57,144 bases of DNA from Deltaproteobacteria bacterium (GTDB lineage Bacteria; Desulfobacterota; WTBG01; JAGOGO01): positions 1 to 57,144 of the forward strand of contig JAFGRE010000031.1 of assembly GCA_016935335.1 (NCBI GenBank), given 5' to 3'. Positions 26,873 through 36,840 of the stretch are shown here, in pieces. The first letter of the stretch is position 1; the number at the start of each line of letters is the position of its first letter. The position numbers and the translations under genes are program-made. Under the pieces are notes generated by a model. That model had not been told where the DNA came from, searched no databases, and saw only the letters and a program-made list of their open reading frames with translations.

Positions 26873-28180
26873 GTGGCGGGAGATATGTCCTTTAAGGCGA
26901 CTCTTTCGTATCATTGTAAAAGGCTGGAGATTACTATCACATCAAGGAATTTTTTAGGTGTTCTCTTGCCGCGAAAGGCAACGCCCATCCAAGACCTCAA
27001 TCTCGCTATTGCTGCGGCCTTAGATAGACCCGTGGGAAGCCCTCCTTTTGACAGCCTTCTCCAGAAGGGGGACACGGTGGTGATTATTGTCTCTGATTTA
27101 AGCCGGTATACGGCAGCTCATCTGTTCCTTCCCTTTATCGTACGGCGTTTACAGCGCAGAGGAATACCAGATAAAGATATAACCATTCTTTTTTCCCTTG
27201 GAATCCATCGAGCAATGACGTTTGAGGAACAGAAGGCTGTTGTGGGTGAAACAGTGGCGGAGCGGATCAGGTTGCAGAACCATGACTGCCGAAGCACAGA
27301 AGATTTGGTGTCATTGGGGACAACGGGAAACGGAACGCCGGTGATTATCAATCGACGAGCGGCGGAAGCAGATAAAGTTATTCTGACGGGAAGCATCGGA
27401 TTACATTATCTTGCCGGCTTTGGTGGCGGCCGGAAGAGCATTATTCCAGGCATTGCTGCCTACGAAAGTTGTGTTGCCGTTCATCTCAGAGCCCTTATGC
27501 CGGCAAAAGGACGACATCCCCATGCGTGTGCAGGGAACCTTCAGGGAAATCCCATGCATGAAGAGATGATGGATGCCTGCGAGTTGGTTGCCCCGGCATT
27601 CCTGATGAACACTGTTATTTCACCCAGCGATGATATACTTGAAATAGTAGCTGGGAACTGGAAGGCCGCTTTTTTTGAAGGATGTCGATTTGTTGATAGT
27701 CTCTGCAAAGTTCCGCTTCGGCAAAAAGCTGATTTGGTAATCGCAAGCTGTGGCGGCTTTCCGAGGGATATCAATTTTATTCAGGCTCATAAGACGTTGG
27801 ATTATGCCATGAACGCCCTGCGCTCGGGCGGTGCGTTGATCCTCGTGGCTGCGTGCAAGGAAGGAATCGGCAATCAGGATTTTTTGCGGTGGCTTCGTTT
27901 TCAGAATCCGCTGGAAATGGAAACGGAGTTGAGAAGACACTACCAGATCAACGGACAAACTGCCTATGCAACTTTGCTGAAAGCTCAGAGGGCGAAGATA
28001 TTTCTTCTTTCCGAACTTCCTGATTTCGTAGTCCGAAAAATGTCCATAACTCCGGTTCATTCTTTAGAAGAGGCTTTTGCTCAGGCACAATGTTTGGTGG
28101 GAGACAATCCATTGACCTATCTTATCCCGCATGGGTCGATGGTTTTTCCGTGCGAAGAAACCACGGATCAAGAAATTTAA
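26873..28180 (+). CDS. LarA-like (nickel-pincer lactate racemase family) protein
   Basis: The protein has about 435 residues. It keeps the LarA signatures: SDLSRYTA in place of DDxTRPxP, GIHRAMT (LarA His108 region), HYLAGFGGGRKSIIPGIAA with the Lys that carries the cofactor, and a His sixteen residues later (VAVH). LarA racemises lactate with a nickel-pincer nucleotide; homologues act on other 2-hydroxyacids. It lies directly upstream of GlcD/GlcF-type genes, so conversion to the enantiomer they oxidise is likely. The start is uncertain: GTG 26873 and ATG 26885 are both possible and neither has a well-spaced SD. No larB/larC/larE is in the window. Confidence 0.8.
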   Translation: MAGDMSFKATLSYHCKRLEITITSRNFLGVLLPRKATPIQDLNLAIAAALDRPVGSPPFDSLLQKGDTVVIIVSDLSRYTAAHLFLPFIVRRLQRRGIPDKDITILFSLGIHRAMTFEEQKAVVGETVAERIRLQNHDCRSTEDLVSLGTTGNGTPVIINRRAAEADKVILTGSIGLHYLAGFGGGRKSIIPGIAAYESCVAVHLRALMPAKGRHPHACAGNLQGNPMHEEMMDACELVAPAFLMNTVISPSDDILEIVAGNWKAAFFEGCRFVDSLCKVPLRQKADLVIASCGGFPRDINFIQAHKTLDYAMNALRSGGALILVAACKEGIGNQDFLRWLRFQNPLEMETELRRHYQINGQTAYATLLKAQRAKIFLLSELPDFVVRKMSITPVHSLEEAFAQAQCLVGDNPLTYLIPHGSMVFPCEETTDQEI

Positions 28181-28207
28181 TCCTTAGATCGGAGGACTGG
28201 AAGGGTA

Positions 28208-29596
28208 GTGTTGAAGAAAAAAGTGATTCGGCGGTTAGAGAAGATTGTAGGACGGGAAAATTGCTCCACCTGCCAAGCAGACTTGGTTTGTTACTCCTAT
28301 GATGCGGTGAACAAGAGATTTTTGCCCGACGCAGTTGTATTCCCCGCGAATGGTGCCGAAATTTCAGCCGTTATCGACCTTGCCAACAAGGAACAGTTTC
28401 CCGTTATCCCGCGAGGAGGTGGTACTGGTTTCAGCGGAGGGAGTTTGGCGGTAAGAGGGGGGGTGGTTCTTGTAACCACCCGGCTCAATCGGATTATTGC
28501 CCTCGATACGGAGAATCTGACCGCGATTGTTGAGCCTGGCGTTATCTGCGGAGACTTCCAAGAAGAGGTGGAGAAGCGTGGTCTTTACTACCCTCCTGAT
28601 CCGTCGAGCCTTGCCTTCTCCACGCTGGGGGGTAATGCCGCTGAATGTGCTGGTGGTCCCCACGGTTTGAAGTACGGTGTAACGAGGGATTATATTACCG
28701 GGCTCGAAGTGGTCCTTCCTACCGGCGAGATTATGAAAACCGGCGTACAGACAATGAAAGGGGTTGTCGGGTATGATCTTACCCGTCTTATTGTCGGATC
28801 CGAGGGTACGCTGGCGATTATTACCAAGATATATCTTCGTCTTCTGCCAAAGCCAGAAAGCAGTGTCACAATAATGGCTGTTTTCTGCAGCATGCGCTCG
28901 TCTGCAGAGACCGTGGCCAGCATCATCCGGGATAAAATAGTGCCATCAAAATTAGAATTTTTGGATCAAGAATCAATCAGATGCGTGGAAACCTATCGAG
29001 ATCTGAACCTTCCGAAGGATACGGCAGCGTTGCTGCTCATCGAGCTTGATGGCGATATTTCCAGCGTGGAAAAACAGGCAGAGCGGGTGGTGGAAATCTG
29101 CCGGAAGGGGGGGGCCTTTCTTGTTAATCGAGCGCATACTGCCGTCGAGGCAGACCGGTTATGGGAGATACGACGTGCTATTTCTCCCTCCTTATTGCAG
29201 TTGAATCCAACGAAGATTAACGAGGACATCGTCGTTCCTCGAAGCAAAATCCCAGATATCCTTGACCGGATAGAGAATATACGAACCCGATACCAGCTCA
29301 AAATTGCAACTTTTGGCCATGCCGGAGATGGAAATATTCATGTGAACCTCATGGTTGATGATGCTGTTCCCGGAGAAATCGAAAAGGCAGACAAGGCTGT
29401 TGGCGAGATCTTTGAAGAGGTCCTAAAACTGGGCGGGACTATTTCAGGAGAACATGGTATCGGGATTACGAAAGCGCCTTATATTTCCATGGAACTCAGC
29501 GAAGCGGAGATAGCATTAATGAGGAAGATAAAGCGTATTTTCGATCCCAATGATATCCTCAATCCAGGGAAAGTATTTTATGACTCGCCCCGTTAG
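28208..29596 (+). CDS. FAD-linked 2-hydroxyacid dehydrogenase (GlcD/D-lactate dehydrogenase type)
   Basis: The 462-residue protein has the PCMH-type FAD domain: VIPRGGGTGFSGGSL near 72, then YYPPDPSS and GGNAAECAGG. The C-terminal FAD-oxidase domain shows KIATFGHAGDGNIHVNL and GTISGEHGIGITK, which hold the conserved His residues. It should oxidise glycolate or D-lactate. It starts at GTG 28208 with GGAGG upstream. Its stop overlaps the start of the Fe-S subunit gene, which suggests translational coupling and complex formation. Confidence 0.9.
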   Translation: MLKKKVIRRLEKIVGRENCSTCQADLVCYSYDAVNKRFLPDAVVFPANGAEISAVIDLANKEQFPVIPRGGGTGFSGGSLAVRGGVVLVTTRLNRIIALDTENLTAIVEPGVICGDFQEEVEKRGLYYPPDPSSLAFSTLGGNAAECAGGPHGLKYGVTRDYITGLEVVLPTGEIMKTGVQTMKGVVGYDLTRLIVGSEGTLAIITKIYLRLLPKPESSVTIMAVFCSMRSSAETVASIIRDKIVPSKLEFLDQESIRCVETYRDLNLPKDTAALLLIELDGDISSVEKQAERVVEICRKGGAFLVNRAHTAVEADRLWEIRRAISPSLLQLNPTKINEDIVVPRSKIPDILDRIENIRTRYQLKIATFGHAGDGNIHVNLMVDDAVPGEIEKADKAVGEIFEEVLKLGGTISGEHGIGITKAPYISMELSEAEIALMRKIKRIFDPNDILNPGKVFYDSPR

Positions 29597-30896
29597 CGTG
29601 AAAAAACCGCACGGCCGGAACAATGCCGCTGTGGTAACAGCTCCATGGAGTGAACTTTCCATCGACGCATCTCGCTGTGTTAAATGCGGGCGTTGTCTAA
29701 GTGTCTGCCCGGTTTTCAGGGAAAGTACGAGAGAGCCTGCCGGAGCTCGAGGGAAACTTGCTCTCATCGAATGCACGGCATCAGGAGAGGTTGCGATCGC
29801 CTCTGCGAGACTGAAGGAACTTATTTCGTTTTGCCTTCTTTGTGGTGCCTGTGCCGAGATCTGCCCTAATCTGGTACGAGGAGATGAAATTATTCAAAGG
29901 TCACGGGAAGCGCTCTCCTCTCGCCAGATCTTTTCATCTCCCACTCTGGTCGCCCTATCTCATATTCTCCCCTTTCCCCAACGGATGGATAACCTGCACA
30001 AAGTTGGGCAAATTGCTCTATCTCGGTTTCTCAGGAAGATTCCAGGGGAGAGTGGCCTGTATTGGCGGTTCCCTCTTTCTCGTGCCTCAAAGCTTCCTCT
30101 CTTTCCTCAGTTGGCGGATAAGGCCTTTTTGCCCACCCGTTCTCGCCAGCACGATCCGACCTCCGGTTCGGTTGCGATTTTTGTGGGGTGTGTCTCCAAT
30201 TACATTTACCCGCATATAGCGGAGGCAGTTCTCGCCGTTCTGGGTCACCTCAAGATTTCCGTCTCCATTCCGCGTGAACAGGGATGCTGCGGGCTGATAG
30301 CATACGGCTTGGGGAAGATGGATGTTGTGCGGAGGCTCGCCAAAAGGAACATCGAGGTTTTCGGAAGCACGTCACCAGGGCCCATCGTAGCCTTTTGTTC
30401 TTCCTGTAGCGCTCATCTGAAGAGCTATTCCACCTTATTTGCCGACGAGCCATGGAACCGTGAGGCTCTTGCTTTTTCTGAACGGGTACAGGATTTATCG
30501 GAGTTTCTGACCGGCGTCGGATTTTGTTCACAATCCGACCGCGGTACGAGCGCGCCGTCGTACCGGGTTACTTTTCACGATCCCTGCCATCTACGGCGGA
30601 AGCAAGGTATTTTTGAAGAGCCGCGACAGCTCCTGAGAAGCTTACCAGAAGTTCAATTTATTGAAACCGGCAAAGAGGCTCTTTGTTGCGGATCAGGAGG
30701 AAGTTTTGGCCTGAAACATTACGACGTATCTATGAGGATTTTTCAGCGACGGTATCGTTCCATCGAAGAGGAGGCTGTGGATATAGTCGTAACGTCTTGC
30801 ATGGGATGTTTACTTCAGTTTATCAATGGAATCCACTACTACAATAAGGCGATCCGGGTCAAGCACTTGGCTGAAATCATGCAGGAGTCTCTGTAA
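29580..30896 (+). CDS. Fe-S subunit of glycolate/lactate oxidase (GlcF type)
   Basis: The protein has about 438 residues. Two 4Fe-4S motifs lie in the N-terminal third, CVKCGRCLSVCP and CLLCGACAEICP. Two CCG domains follow, with REQGCCGL and later TFHDPCHLRRKQG plus EALCCGSGG. It passes electrons from the flavin subunit towards the quinone pool or another acceptor. ATG 29580 is used because it overlaps the glcD stop by 17 bases and is preceded by GGGAAAG. The gene converges with the EF-G gene, with only 19 bases between them. Confidence 0.9.
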   Translation: MTRPVSVKKPHGRNNAAVVTAPWSELSIDASRCVKCGRCLSVCPVFRESTREPAGARGKLALIECTASGEVAIASARLKELISFCLLCGACAEICPNLVRGDEIIQRSREALSSRQIFSSPTLVALSHILPFPQRMDNLHKVGQIALSRFLRKIPGESGLYWRFPLSRASKLPLFPQLADKAFLPTRSRQHDPTSGSVAIFVGCVSNYIYPHIAEAVLAVLGHLKISVSIPREQGCCGLIAYGLGKMDVVRRLAKRNIEVFGSTSPGPIVAFCSSCSAHLKSYSTLFADEPWNREALAFSERVQDLSEFLTGVGFCSQSDRGTSAPSYRVTFHDPCHLRRKQGIFEEPRQLLRSLPEVQFIETGKEALCCGSGGSFGLKHYDVSMRIFQRRYRSIEEEAVDIVVTSCMGCLLQFINGIHYYNKAIRVKHLAEIMQESL

Positions 30897-30915
30897 GGGT
30901 TTTTTCTTGGTTCTC

Positions 30916-32955
30916 TTAGTCCGTCCGGTCATAATGAGAGAACTGCATGGAAAACGTCCCTCTCCCTTGACTCGCAGAGCGCAGGTTGGTTGAATAACCG
31001 AACATTTGTCTTAAAGGAACCAACGCCTTCAGCAGGGAGGCTTTGCCTTTGGGGATGATTTTCTCTATTTTCCCCCTGCGAGCGTTGAGGTCTCCGATGA
31101 CATCGCCGACGAAACTCTCGGGAACGACCACATCAACCGACATGATGGGTTCCAACAGGATCGGGTGAGCGTTTTGGGATCCTTTCTTTATTGCCATTGC
31201 GGTGGCTACTTTATAGGCCACAGCGGTTGAGCTTCCTTCTCGATACGTGGCATCGACAACTGTTATTCTGATATCAACGACCGGATAACCCCCTACTACC
31301 CCGCTCAGAAGTCCCTCTTGAGCACCGTCGTGAATGGCACTCTCAAAGGCAAAGGGGACAAGCCCTTTTGGGAGTGCATTGACGAACTCAAAGCCACTTC
31401 CCCGCTTGAGGGGCTCAAGTTTGAGTTTGACCCTCCCGTAGTTCTGTGCCCCTCCAATTTCTTTATCAAACACTTCTTCCACGTCAACTGTTCTGGTAAT
31501 TGTTTCCCGATAAACCACCTGGGGTCTGCCGACAGTAACATTTACCTTAAAATCTTGAAGAAGCCGGGTCACCAATACTTCGAGGTGCAGTTCTCCCATG
31601 CCGGAAATAACGATTTGGTCGGAATCTTCGTCATGCTTGACGTTAAAGGTCGGATCTTCATCCACCAACTTGGCGAGAGCGTTCTCCAGTCTTTCAAAAT
31701 CACCTCTCGTTTTCGGTTCTATAGCAACGGAGATAACCGGGCGATAAGAGTCGATCGATTCTAAGACAATGGGGTTTCCAGAGGTACAAAGGGTGTCACC
31801 GGTAGTAGTGTTTTTCAGCCCCGCTACTGCCACGATATCCCCAGCCGTTGTTTCCGTTAATCGTTGTCTCTTGTTGGCATGCAGCCTGAAAATACGAGCA
31901 AACCGTTCCGTGCTTCGCTTGGTAGCGTTATACACCTCTGATTCAGCATGAACTTTACCTGAATAGATTCTGAGAAAAGTAAATTTTCTTTTTTCCTCGT
32001 CACTAATTACTTTGAATGCAAAGGCTGTAAATGGCGCCTTTTCACTGCACGGGCGGCGCTCTTCCTGGTTGGTTAATGGATTGGTCCCTACGACGGAAGG
32101 AACGTCCACTGGTGAAGGGAGATAGTGAGTTACTGCATCCAAAACGGGCTGGATGCCTTTGTTTTTAAGTGCCGCTCCACAGAGGACCGGAGTGGCTTTC
32201 ATCCCTAGGGTAAGCCTTCTTACAACCTGCCGGATGTGTTCCGGAGGGATAGGAAGACCGGACAAGTACTTATTCAAAACCTCATCATCGTTTTCCGCGA
32301 GTTTCTCCAGAAGAATGTCACGATAGTGGAACGCCTCTTCTTTATTTTCTTCGGGGATTTCTTCGGCGTGATAAGTTATTCCCAGTGTGTTTTCATCCCA
32401 AAGTATCACCTGATTTTGAATAAGATCGATGACTCCCTTGAAGTTGGCTTCGTTCCCGAACGGAAGTTGTAGCACGAGCGGAAAGGCGCCTAATTTTTCT
32501 TTCATCTGATTAACGGTTCCGTGAAAGTCGGCCCCGATGCGATCCATCTTGTTGACAAAGGCAATACGAGGAATGTGATACTTGTCGGCCTGGTGCCATA
32601 CTGTTTCTGACTGAGGCTCCACACCCCCCACCGCGCAGAAAACAACGACAGCTCCATCCAGAACTCGGAGGCACCGTTCTACCTCTATGGTAAAATCAAC
32701 GTGGCCGGGAGTATCAATGATATGGATATCATTATCCAACCACGTACAGGTCGTAGCCGCGGACGTTATGGTAATGCCTCGTTCCTGCTCCTGAACGAGG
32801 TAATCCATAACCGCTTGTCCATCGTGGACCTCTCCCAGTTTATGGGTTCTACCCGTATAAAACAAAATCCTTTCGGTAACCGTGGTTTTGCCGGCGTCAA
32901 TGTGGGCGATGATCCCGATGTTTCGAATTTTTTCAAGCGTATTTATCTTTGCCAT
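30916..32955 (-). CDS. fusA: Elongation factor G
   Basis: The 679-residue translocation GTPase has G1 AHIDAGKTT, switch [15 protein letters not shown]3 [10 protein letters not shown]4 NKMDR, and domain IV/V features such as GMGELHLEV. It is not in an str operon here but directly after a GerMN gene whose stop lies four bases before this ATG. Many Desulfobacterota carry more than one EF-G, so this may be a second copy. The C-terminus ([16 protein letters not shown]) is normal. The symbol is given for the family; which paralogue this is cannot be decided from the window. Confidence 0.88.
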   Translation of the reverse strand: MAKINTLEKIRNIGIIAHIDAGKTTVTERILFYTGRTHKLGEVHDGQAVMDYLVQEQERGITITSAATTCTWLDNDIHIIDTPGHVDFTIEVERCLRVLDGAVVVFCAVGGVEPQSETVWHQADKYHIPRIAFVNKMDRIGADFHGTVNQMKEKLGAFPLVLQLPFGNEANFKGVIDLIQNQVILWDENTLGITYHAEEIPEENKEEAFHYRDILLEKLAENDDEVLNKYLSGLPIPPEHIRQVVRRLTLGMKATPVLCGAALKNKGIQPVLDAVTHYLPSPVDVPSVVGTNPLTNQEERRPCSEKAPFTAFAFKVISDEEKRKFTFLRIYSGKVHAESEVYNATKRSTERFARIFRLHANKRQRLTETTAGDIVAVAGLKNTTTGDTLCTSGNPIVLESIDSYRPVISVAIEPKTRGDFERLENALAKLVDEDPTFNVKHDEDSDQIVISGMGELHLEVLVTRLLQDFKVNVTVGRPQVVYRETITRTVDVEEVFDKEIGGAQNYGRVKLKLEPLKRGSGFEFVNALPKGLVPFAFESAIHDGAQEGLLSGVVGGYPVVDIRITVVDATYREGSSTAVAYKVATAMAIKKGSQNAHPILLEPIMSVDVVVPESFVGDVIGDLNARRGKIEKIIPKGKASLLKALVPLRQMFGYSTNLRSASQGRGTFSMQFSHYDRTD

Positions 32956-32958
32956 TAT

Positions 32959-33618
32959 TTATCCGGATTTAATAATGGAACGGTTAAGGTCAAAAGGAGT
33001 TCGACAATCAATATGCCCTTTCAGGGTTTCCGGGGCTTGTCCTTCCACCAGGATCTGCACTTGTTTTAAGGATGCAATATTCAAAAGCAACGAGTTGACA
33101 AGGGAGTAAATCGTATGCATTTCCGCTAAGGTGCCCCCCGGATGATTTTGGGAAAGCTCCTTACTAAGATCTATGACTCCTACTCCTTTCTTCTTGATCA
33201 CGATATTTCGGAGCCTTACGTTTGACGGAATGGTTTGTTGGAGATTACCCTGCGGCCCCTTGATGAGTTCGTTGACAATAACGTCTATTTGATCCTTGGG
33301 ATCTCCTCTATTCCACATCACCGTTCTTACTTCCTTAGCAAGAAAGTCACTCTGAGGATCGGAAAAGTAAAGACCAATCCGGGCGCTCGTTTTTTTTACC
33401 GGCAAAGGGGATACCGGCGGCGGTGGATGTTTCGTGGGGAGTCTTTCCGGCCTCGGAGATATCATGGTTACTACCTCCGGATTTTTGAGGAGAAAAATTG
33501 CTCCCCCCGTTAAACTGACCAGAAAGAGGAGAAGAAGAGTCCTGCAAAAAATTGACGAACTTGTTTTCGTCGGGGACGCAAGTTTCTTTTTTTTCTTCTG
33601 TTTCGGCTTCTTAGTCAT
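32959..33618 (-). CDS. GerMN-domain membrane-anchored protein
   Basis: The 219-residue protein has a Lys-rich N-terminus, one membrane helix (about 25-45, TLLLLFLVSLTGGAIFLL), a Pro-rich linker and a C-terminal GerMN domain (about 80-205). Visible GerMN features are IGLYFSDPQSDFLAKEVR, VNELIKGPQ and GVGVIDLSKEL. GerMN domains occur in spore germination GerM but also widely in Gram-negative envelope proteins. Function is unknown. It is transcribed with, and nearly overlaps, the EF-G gene. Confidence 0.75.
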   Translation of the reverse strand: MTKKPKQKKKKKLASPTKTSSSIFCRTLLLLFLVSLTGGAIFLLKNPEVVTMISPRPERLPTKHPPPPVSPLPVKKTSARIGLYFSDPQSDFLAKEVRTVMWNRGDPKDQIDVIVNELIKGPQGNLQQTIPSNVRLRNIVIKKKGVGVIDLSKELSQNHPGGTLAEMHTIYSLVNSLLLNIASLKQVQILVEGQAPETLKGHIDCRTPFDLNRSIIKSG

Positions 33619-33729
33619 TATTACTTAAAACAAAGCGTGCTTGCGTATGAAGCAGGATAGATTGCGCGAATCCTATGGAAAACGGGCTCGGATAATCCGC
33701 ATCAAAAAACACACGTGAACATCTTGGTA

Positions 33730-34737
33730 TCAAACAGCATTGCTACCCTCATAACCACCGGGAAACGGGCGCATCTTAGAGAAATCAGGCAGGTACAGTT
33801 GGTTGCTTTCCAATTCCTGCACCCAGTATTCATCAAACGCACAAGCTTCCATCATCTGGAGAGCTTCTTGGTGTTCATGCGGTAGGAGGTTGCGGTCTAA
33901 GGGGGGATGCATGGGTGCCTGGTAAGCAGGAGCATATTGTGACATGAGGCTGATTTTGATTGAAGGGGAGAAGTTCTCTACAAGAAGTGAAAGGATCAGT
34001 TCAGTGTTGGCCAAATGGTGGGGCAATACCAAATGCCGGACGATTATTCCCCGTTGAGCAATGCCTTCGTTGTCAACTTGCAGATTTCCAACCTGACGAT
34101 ACATCTCCGTAATGGCGGCAAGACAAACGCAAGGATAATCGACAGCGTTTGAATACTCGCGCGCTATCCTTTCCTCGCCGTATTTCCAGTCGGGAAGATA
34201 TATGTCGACGATTCCCTCGACCAGTCTTAGAGTGTCCACGGTCTCGTATCCGCTGCTGTTGTAAACCAGGGGCACCTTAAGGCCCCTGTCTGCTGCCAAC
34301 CGAATGGCCTTAAGGATAAAGGGAAGATAGTGGCTCGAGGTTACCAAATTTATGTTGTGACATCCTTTATATTGGAGGTCAAGCATTATCTCTGACAAAG
34401 CTTCCTCACTTACGAACCTTCCCATCCCTTGTTGGCTGATTTGGTAATTCTGGCAAAAACAGCATCGAAGCGAACAGTGAGTAAAAAAAATTGTCCCCGC
34501 ACCCTTGGTTCCGATAAGTGGAGGTTCTTCGCCGAAATGAGGGCCGGCCCATGCGATTTCTAAAAAATTGCCCGCGCCGCAAAAGCCCCGTTCAACATTG
34601 TTTCGGTTAGCCCCACACCTTCGAGGGCAGAGCGTACAATTGGACAGTAATTGCCGTGCCCGACTTTCGCGAAGAGCAAACTCGCCAGATTCGATCATGG
34701 CGAGATAGCTCGGGGTGGTGGCGGAGTCAGGCATCAT
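33730..34737 (-). CDS. Radical SAM protein, PflA/PflX-like (COG1313)
   Basis: The 335-residue protein has an N-terminal Cys cluster (CTLCPRRCG, then GFCGAG). The radical SAM cluster motif C-x3-C-x2-C is present as CSLRCCFC near residue 88. It resembles the uncharacterised pyruvate formate-lyase activase-like family often called PflX. A substrate protein is not evident. Its ATGATG start overlaps the stop of the iorA gene, which implies coupled translation. The C-terminus ends GGYEGSNAV. Confidence 0.8.
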   Translation of the reverse strand: MMPDSATTPSYLAMIESGEFALRESRARQLLSNCTLCPRRCGANRNNVERGFCGAGNFLEIAWAGPHFGEEPPLIGTKGAGTIFFTHCSLRCCFCQNYQISQQGMGRFVSEEALSEIMLDLQYKGCHNINLVTSSHYLPFILKAIRLAADRGLKVPLVYNSSGYETVDTLRLVEGIVDIYLPDWKYGEERIAREYSNAVDYPCVCLAAITEMYRQVGNLQVDNEGIAQRGIIVRHLVLPHHLANTELILSLLVENFSPSIKISLMSQYAPAYQAPMHPPLDRNLLPHEHQEALQMMEACAFDEYWVQELESNQLYLPDFSKMRPFPGGYEGSNAV

Positions 34738-36533
34738 CGTTTCCCCGATGATGCTGTGATCGCCGCTTCGTTACATACTTGTGAACACATGCTACATCCA
34801 ATGCAGAGCAGCGGATCTATCTCGGCAACGCCCGCCTTCAGTTTCTTGCCTTTCTTTTCATCCCGCGATCGGATTTCTTTCCACCCGATTGCGGGGCACC
34901 CCAATTTAAGACAACGCCGACACCCGGTACACGCAGCCGCCGCAATCTCATAACGAAAGGGGAATGGAGTGTATTCTCGCCGATTAAGAATACAAGGGGC
35001 TTCGGAAATAATCACCGATACCTCCGGTCGATTTACTTCTTCTTTTATCGTCATGAACACTTCTTCGAGGTTGTAAGGATCAACTTTTCGGACTGTCCTG
35101 ACACCGAGGGCATGACAAAACTGAAAATAATCAATGGCGTGGGATTGTTCTCCCCGCATCGTGATACCGGTTCCTGGATGATCCTGCCCGCCGGTCATGG
35201 CCGTAAAGCGATTATCGAGAATAATAACCGTACTTATACCTCTATTGTACGCGCTATTTAATAAGCCCGTAATCCCTGAATGAAAAAAGGTTGAGTCGCC
35301 GATGACGGCGGCCACTTTCCCCAAGGCATCCCCCTTTATTGCCTGTTCCACCCCGTGGGCTTGCCCAATGCCCGCCCCCATGCACACACAGGTATCAAGG
35401 GAGTGTAATGGGGGCATGTAGGCTAAGGTATAACAGCCGATATCTCCGGTTACGAAGACCTTCAATTTGTTAAGGGAATAAAAAATACCTCGATGGGGAC
35501 AACCAGGGCAGAGATTGGGGGGGCGATCCGGGATGGATGCTTTTTTACCCTTCCGTTTCGCTTTTGGCCGGCTGTCGTCTTTTATACCCTCAGCTATGAT
35601 ATCCGGATTATACTCCCCGCAGACAGGCAATAAGGACTTGCCCAGGACTTTGATACCAAGACTTCTGATCTGCTCTTCGAGAAAAGGGTCTAGTTCCTCA
35701 ATTACGTATATATTTTTGACTTGCCGGGCAAAGTATTCGATCATCTTAACCGGTAGGGGGTAGACCATTCCCAGCTTCAGAAAGGACGCATCGGTAAAGA
35801 TTTCTTTGGCATATTGATAGCATGTGCCACTGGTTATTATTCCCCTGTCCTTTTTATTCCATTCAATTCGATTCGCGGGAAAGGATTCTGCGAATGCTGC
35901 TAATCGCCTCATTCTCTTTTCAACCTGACGGTGGCGATCTCGCGCATTGACGGGAACCATGACATGCTTTTGGGGATTCTTGAGGGGTCCCGAAGCAGTT
36001 GAAGCTTTTTGGATGCGTCCAGGCCGTACGATTGATTCAGAGTGTGAGATGCGGGTCGTTGTTCTGAGCATAGTCAATGTATCAAACCGTTCGCTTAAGG
36101 AAAAGGCGATTTTTACGAAATCCTTTGCCTCCTGACTGTCGCTCGGCTCCAACATGGGAACCTTGGCAAATCTGGCATAATGCCTGTTGTCTTGTTCGTT
36201 CTGGGAACTGTACATGTTAGGGTCATCGGCAGTTACAAGCACCAGTCCTCCTTTTACCCCAATGTACGGCAGAGTTAAGAGCGGGTCGGCGGCAACGTTA
36301 ACGCCTACATGTTTCATAACGACCAACGCTCTCGCTCCTGCGAGAGACGCCCCGCTTCCCACCTCGAGGGCCACTTTTTCGTTGGGGCACCACTCCACGG
36401 CAATCTCCTTGAATTGGAGCAGGCTTTCCATGATTTCAGTGCTGGGTGTTCCCGGATATCCGGTGGAAACCGTGACTCCCGCTTCGTACGCACCTCGAGC
36501 AATCGCTTCATTTCCCGACAACATCTGTTTCAT
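34734..36533 (-). CDS. iorA: Indolepyruvate ferredoxin oxidoreductase alpha subunit
   Basis: The protein has about 599 residues from ATG 36533. The pyrimidine-binding part begins MLSGNEAIARGAYEAGV and TGYPGTPSTEIM. The TPP-binding half has NLCPGCPHRG and a GDIGCYTL stretch with GDSTFFHSG later. It ends with two ferredoxin motifs, CTGCRRCLKLGCP and CIGCSMCSQVC. The enzyme oxidises aryl pyruvates, giving aryl-acetyl-CoA and reduced ferredoxin. A beta subunit (iorB) is not adjacent; a radical SAM gene follows instead. The start is set by TTGAGG seven bases before the ATG; an upstream frame to 36575 has no SD. Confidence 0.9.
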   Translation of the reverse strand: MKQMLSGNEAIARGAYEAGVTVSTGYPGTPSTEIMESLLQFKEIAVEWCPNEKVALEVGSGASLAGARALVVMKHVGVNVAADPLLTLPYIGVKGGLVLVTADDPNMYSSQNEQDNRHYARFAKVPMLEPSDSQEAKDFVKIAFSLSERFDTLTMLRTTTRISHSESIVRPGRIQKASTASGPLKNPQKHVMVPVNARDRHRQVEKRMRRLAAFAESFPANRIEWNKKDRGIITSGTCYQYAKEIFTDASFLKLGMVYPLPVKMIEYFARQVKNIYVIEELDPFLEEQIRSLGIKVLGKSLLPVCGEYNPDIIAEGIKDDSRPKAKRKGKKASIPDRPPNLCPGCPHRGIFYSLNKLKVFVTGDIGCYTLAYMPPLHSLDTCVCMGAGIGQAHGVEQAIKGDALGKVAAVIGDSTFFHSGITGLLNSAYNRGISTVIILDNRFTAMTGGQDHPGTGITMRGEQSHAIDYFQFCHALGVRTVRKVDPYNLEEVFMTIKEEVNRPEVSVIISEAPCILNRREYTPFPFRYEIAAAACTGCRRCLKLGCPAIGWKEIRSRDEKKGKKLKAGVAEIDPLLCIGCSMCSQVCNEAAITASSGKR

Positions 36534-36840
36534 TTTAAACCTCAAGCCATATAAAAAGGTTTTTACAAAAAACAATCAGTTATATTAGTTGAAAAGAAAT
36601 GGTATTGTCAAGGAAGCTGATGGTTTATTGTCAGATTGTCTCAGTTCGCCCTTTTGCCATGCAGGCACCAATCTGCTATTAATAACAAAAGGCGGAACAG
36701 GGGGAGAAGGGTTTTGCCTTCGGTGGGGTCGGCTGTAATTTTAGGGGAGTTGCCGTTTGGTAAGGAAGAGGCGCATTATAGTGTGCTTTCTTTAACATAT
36801 AGTCTCTTATTCAAACCACCCCTTGCAGGACCATGATGCA

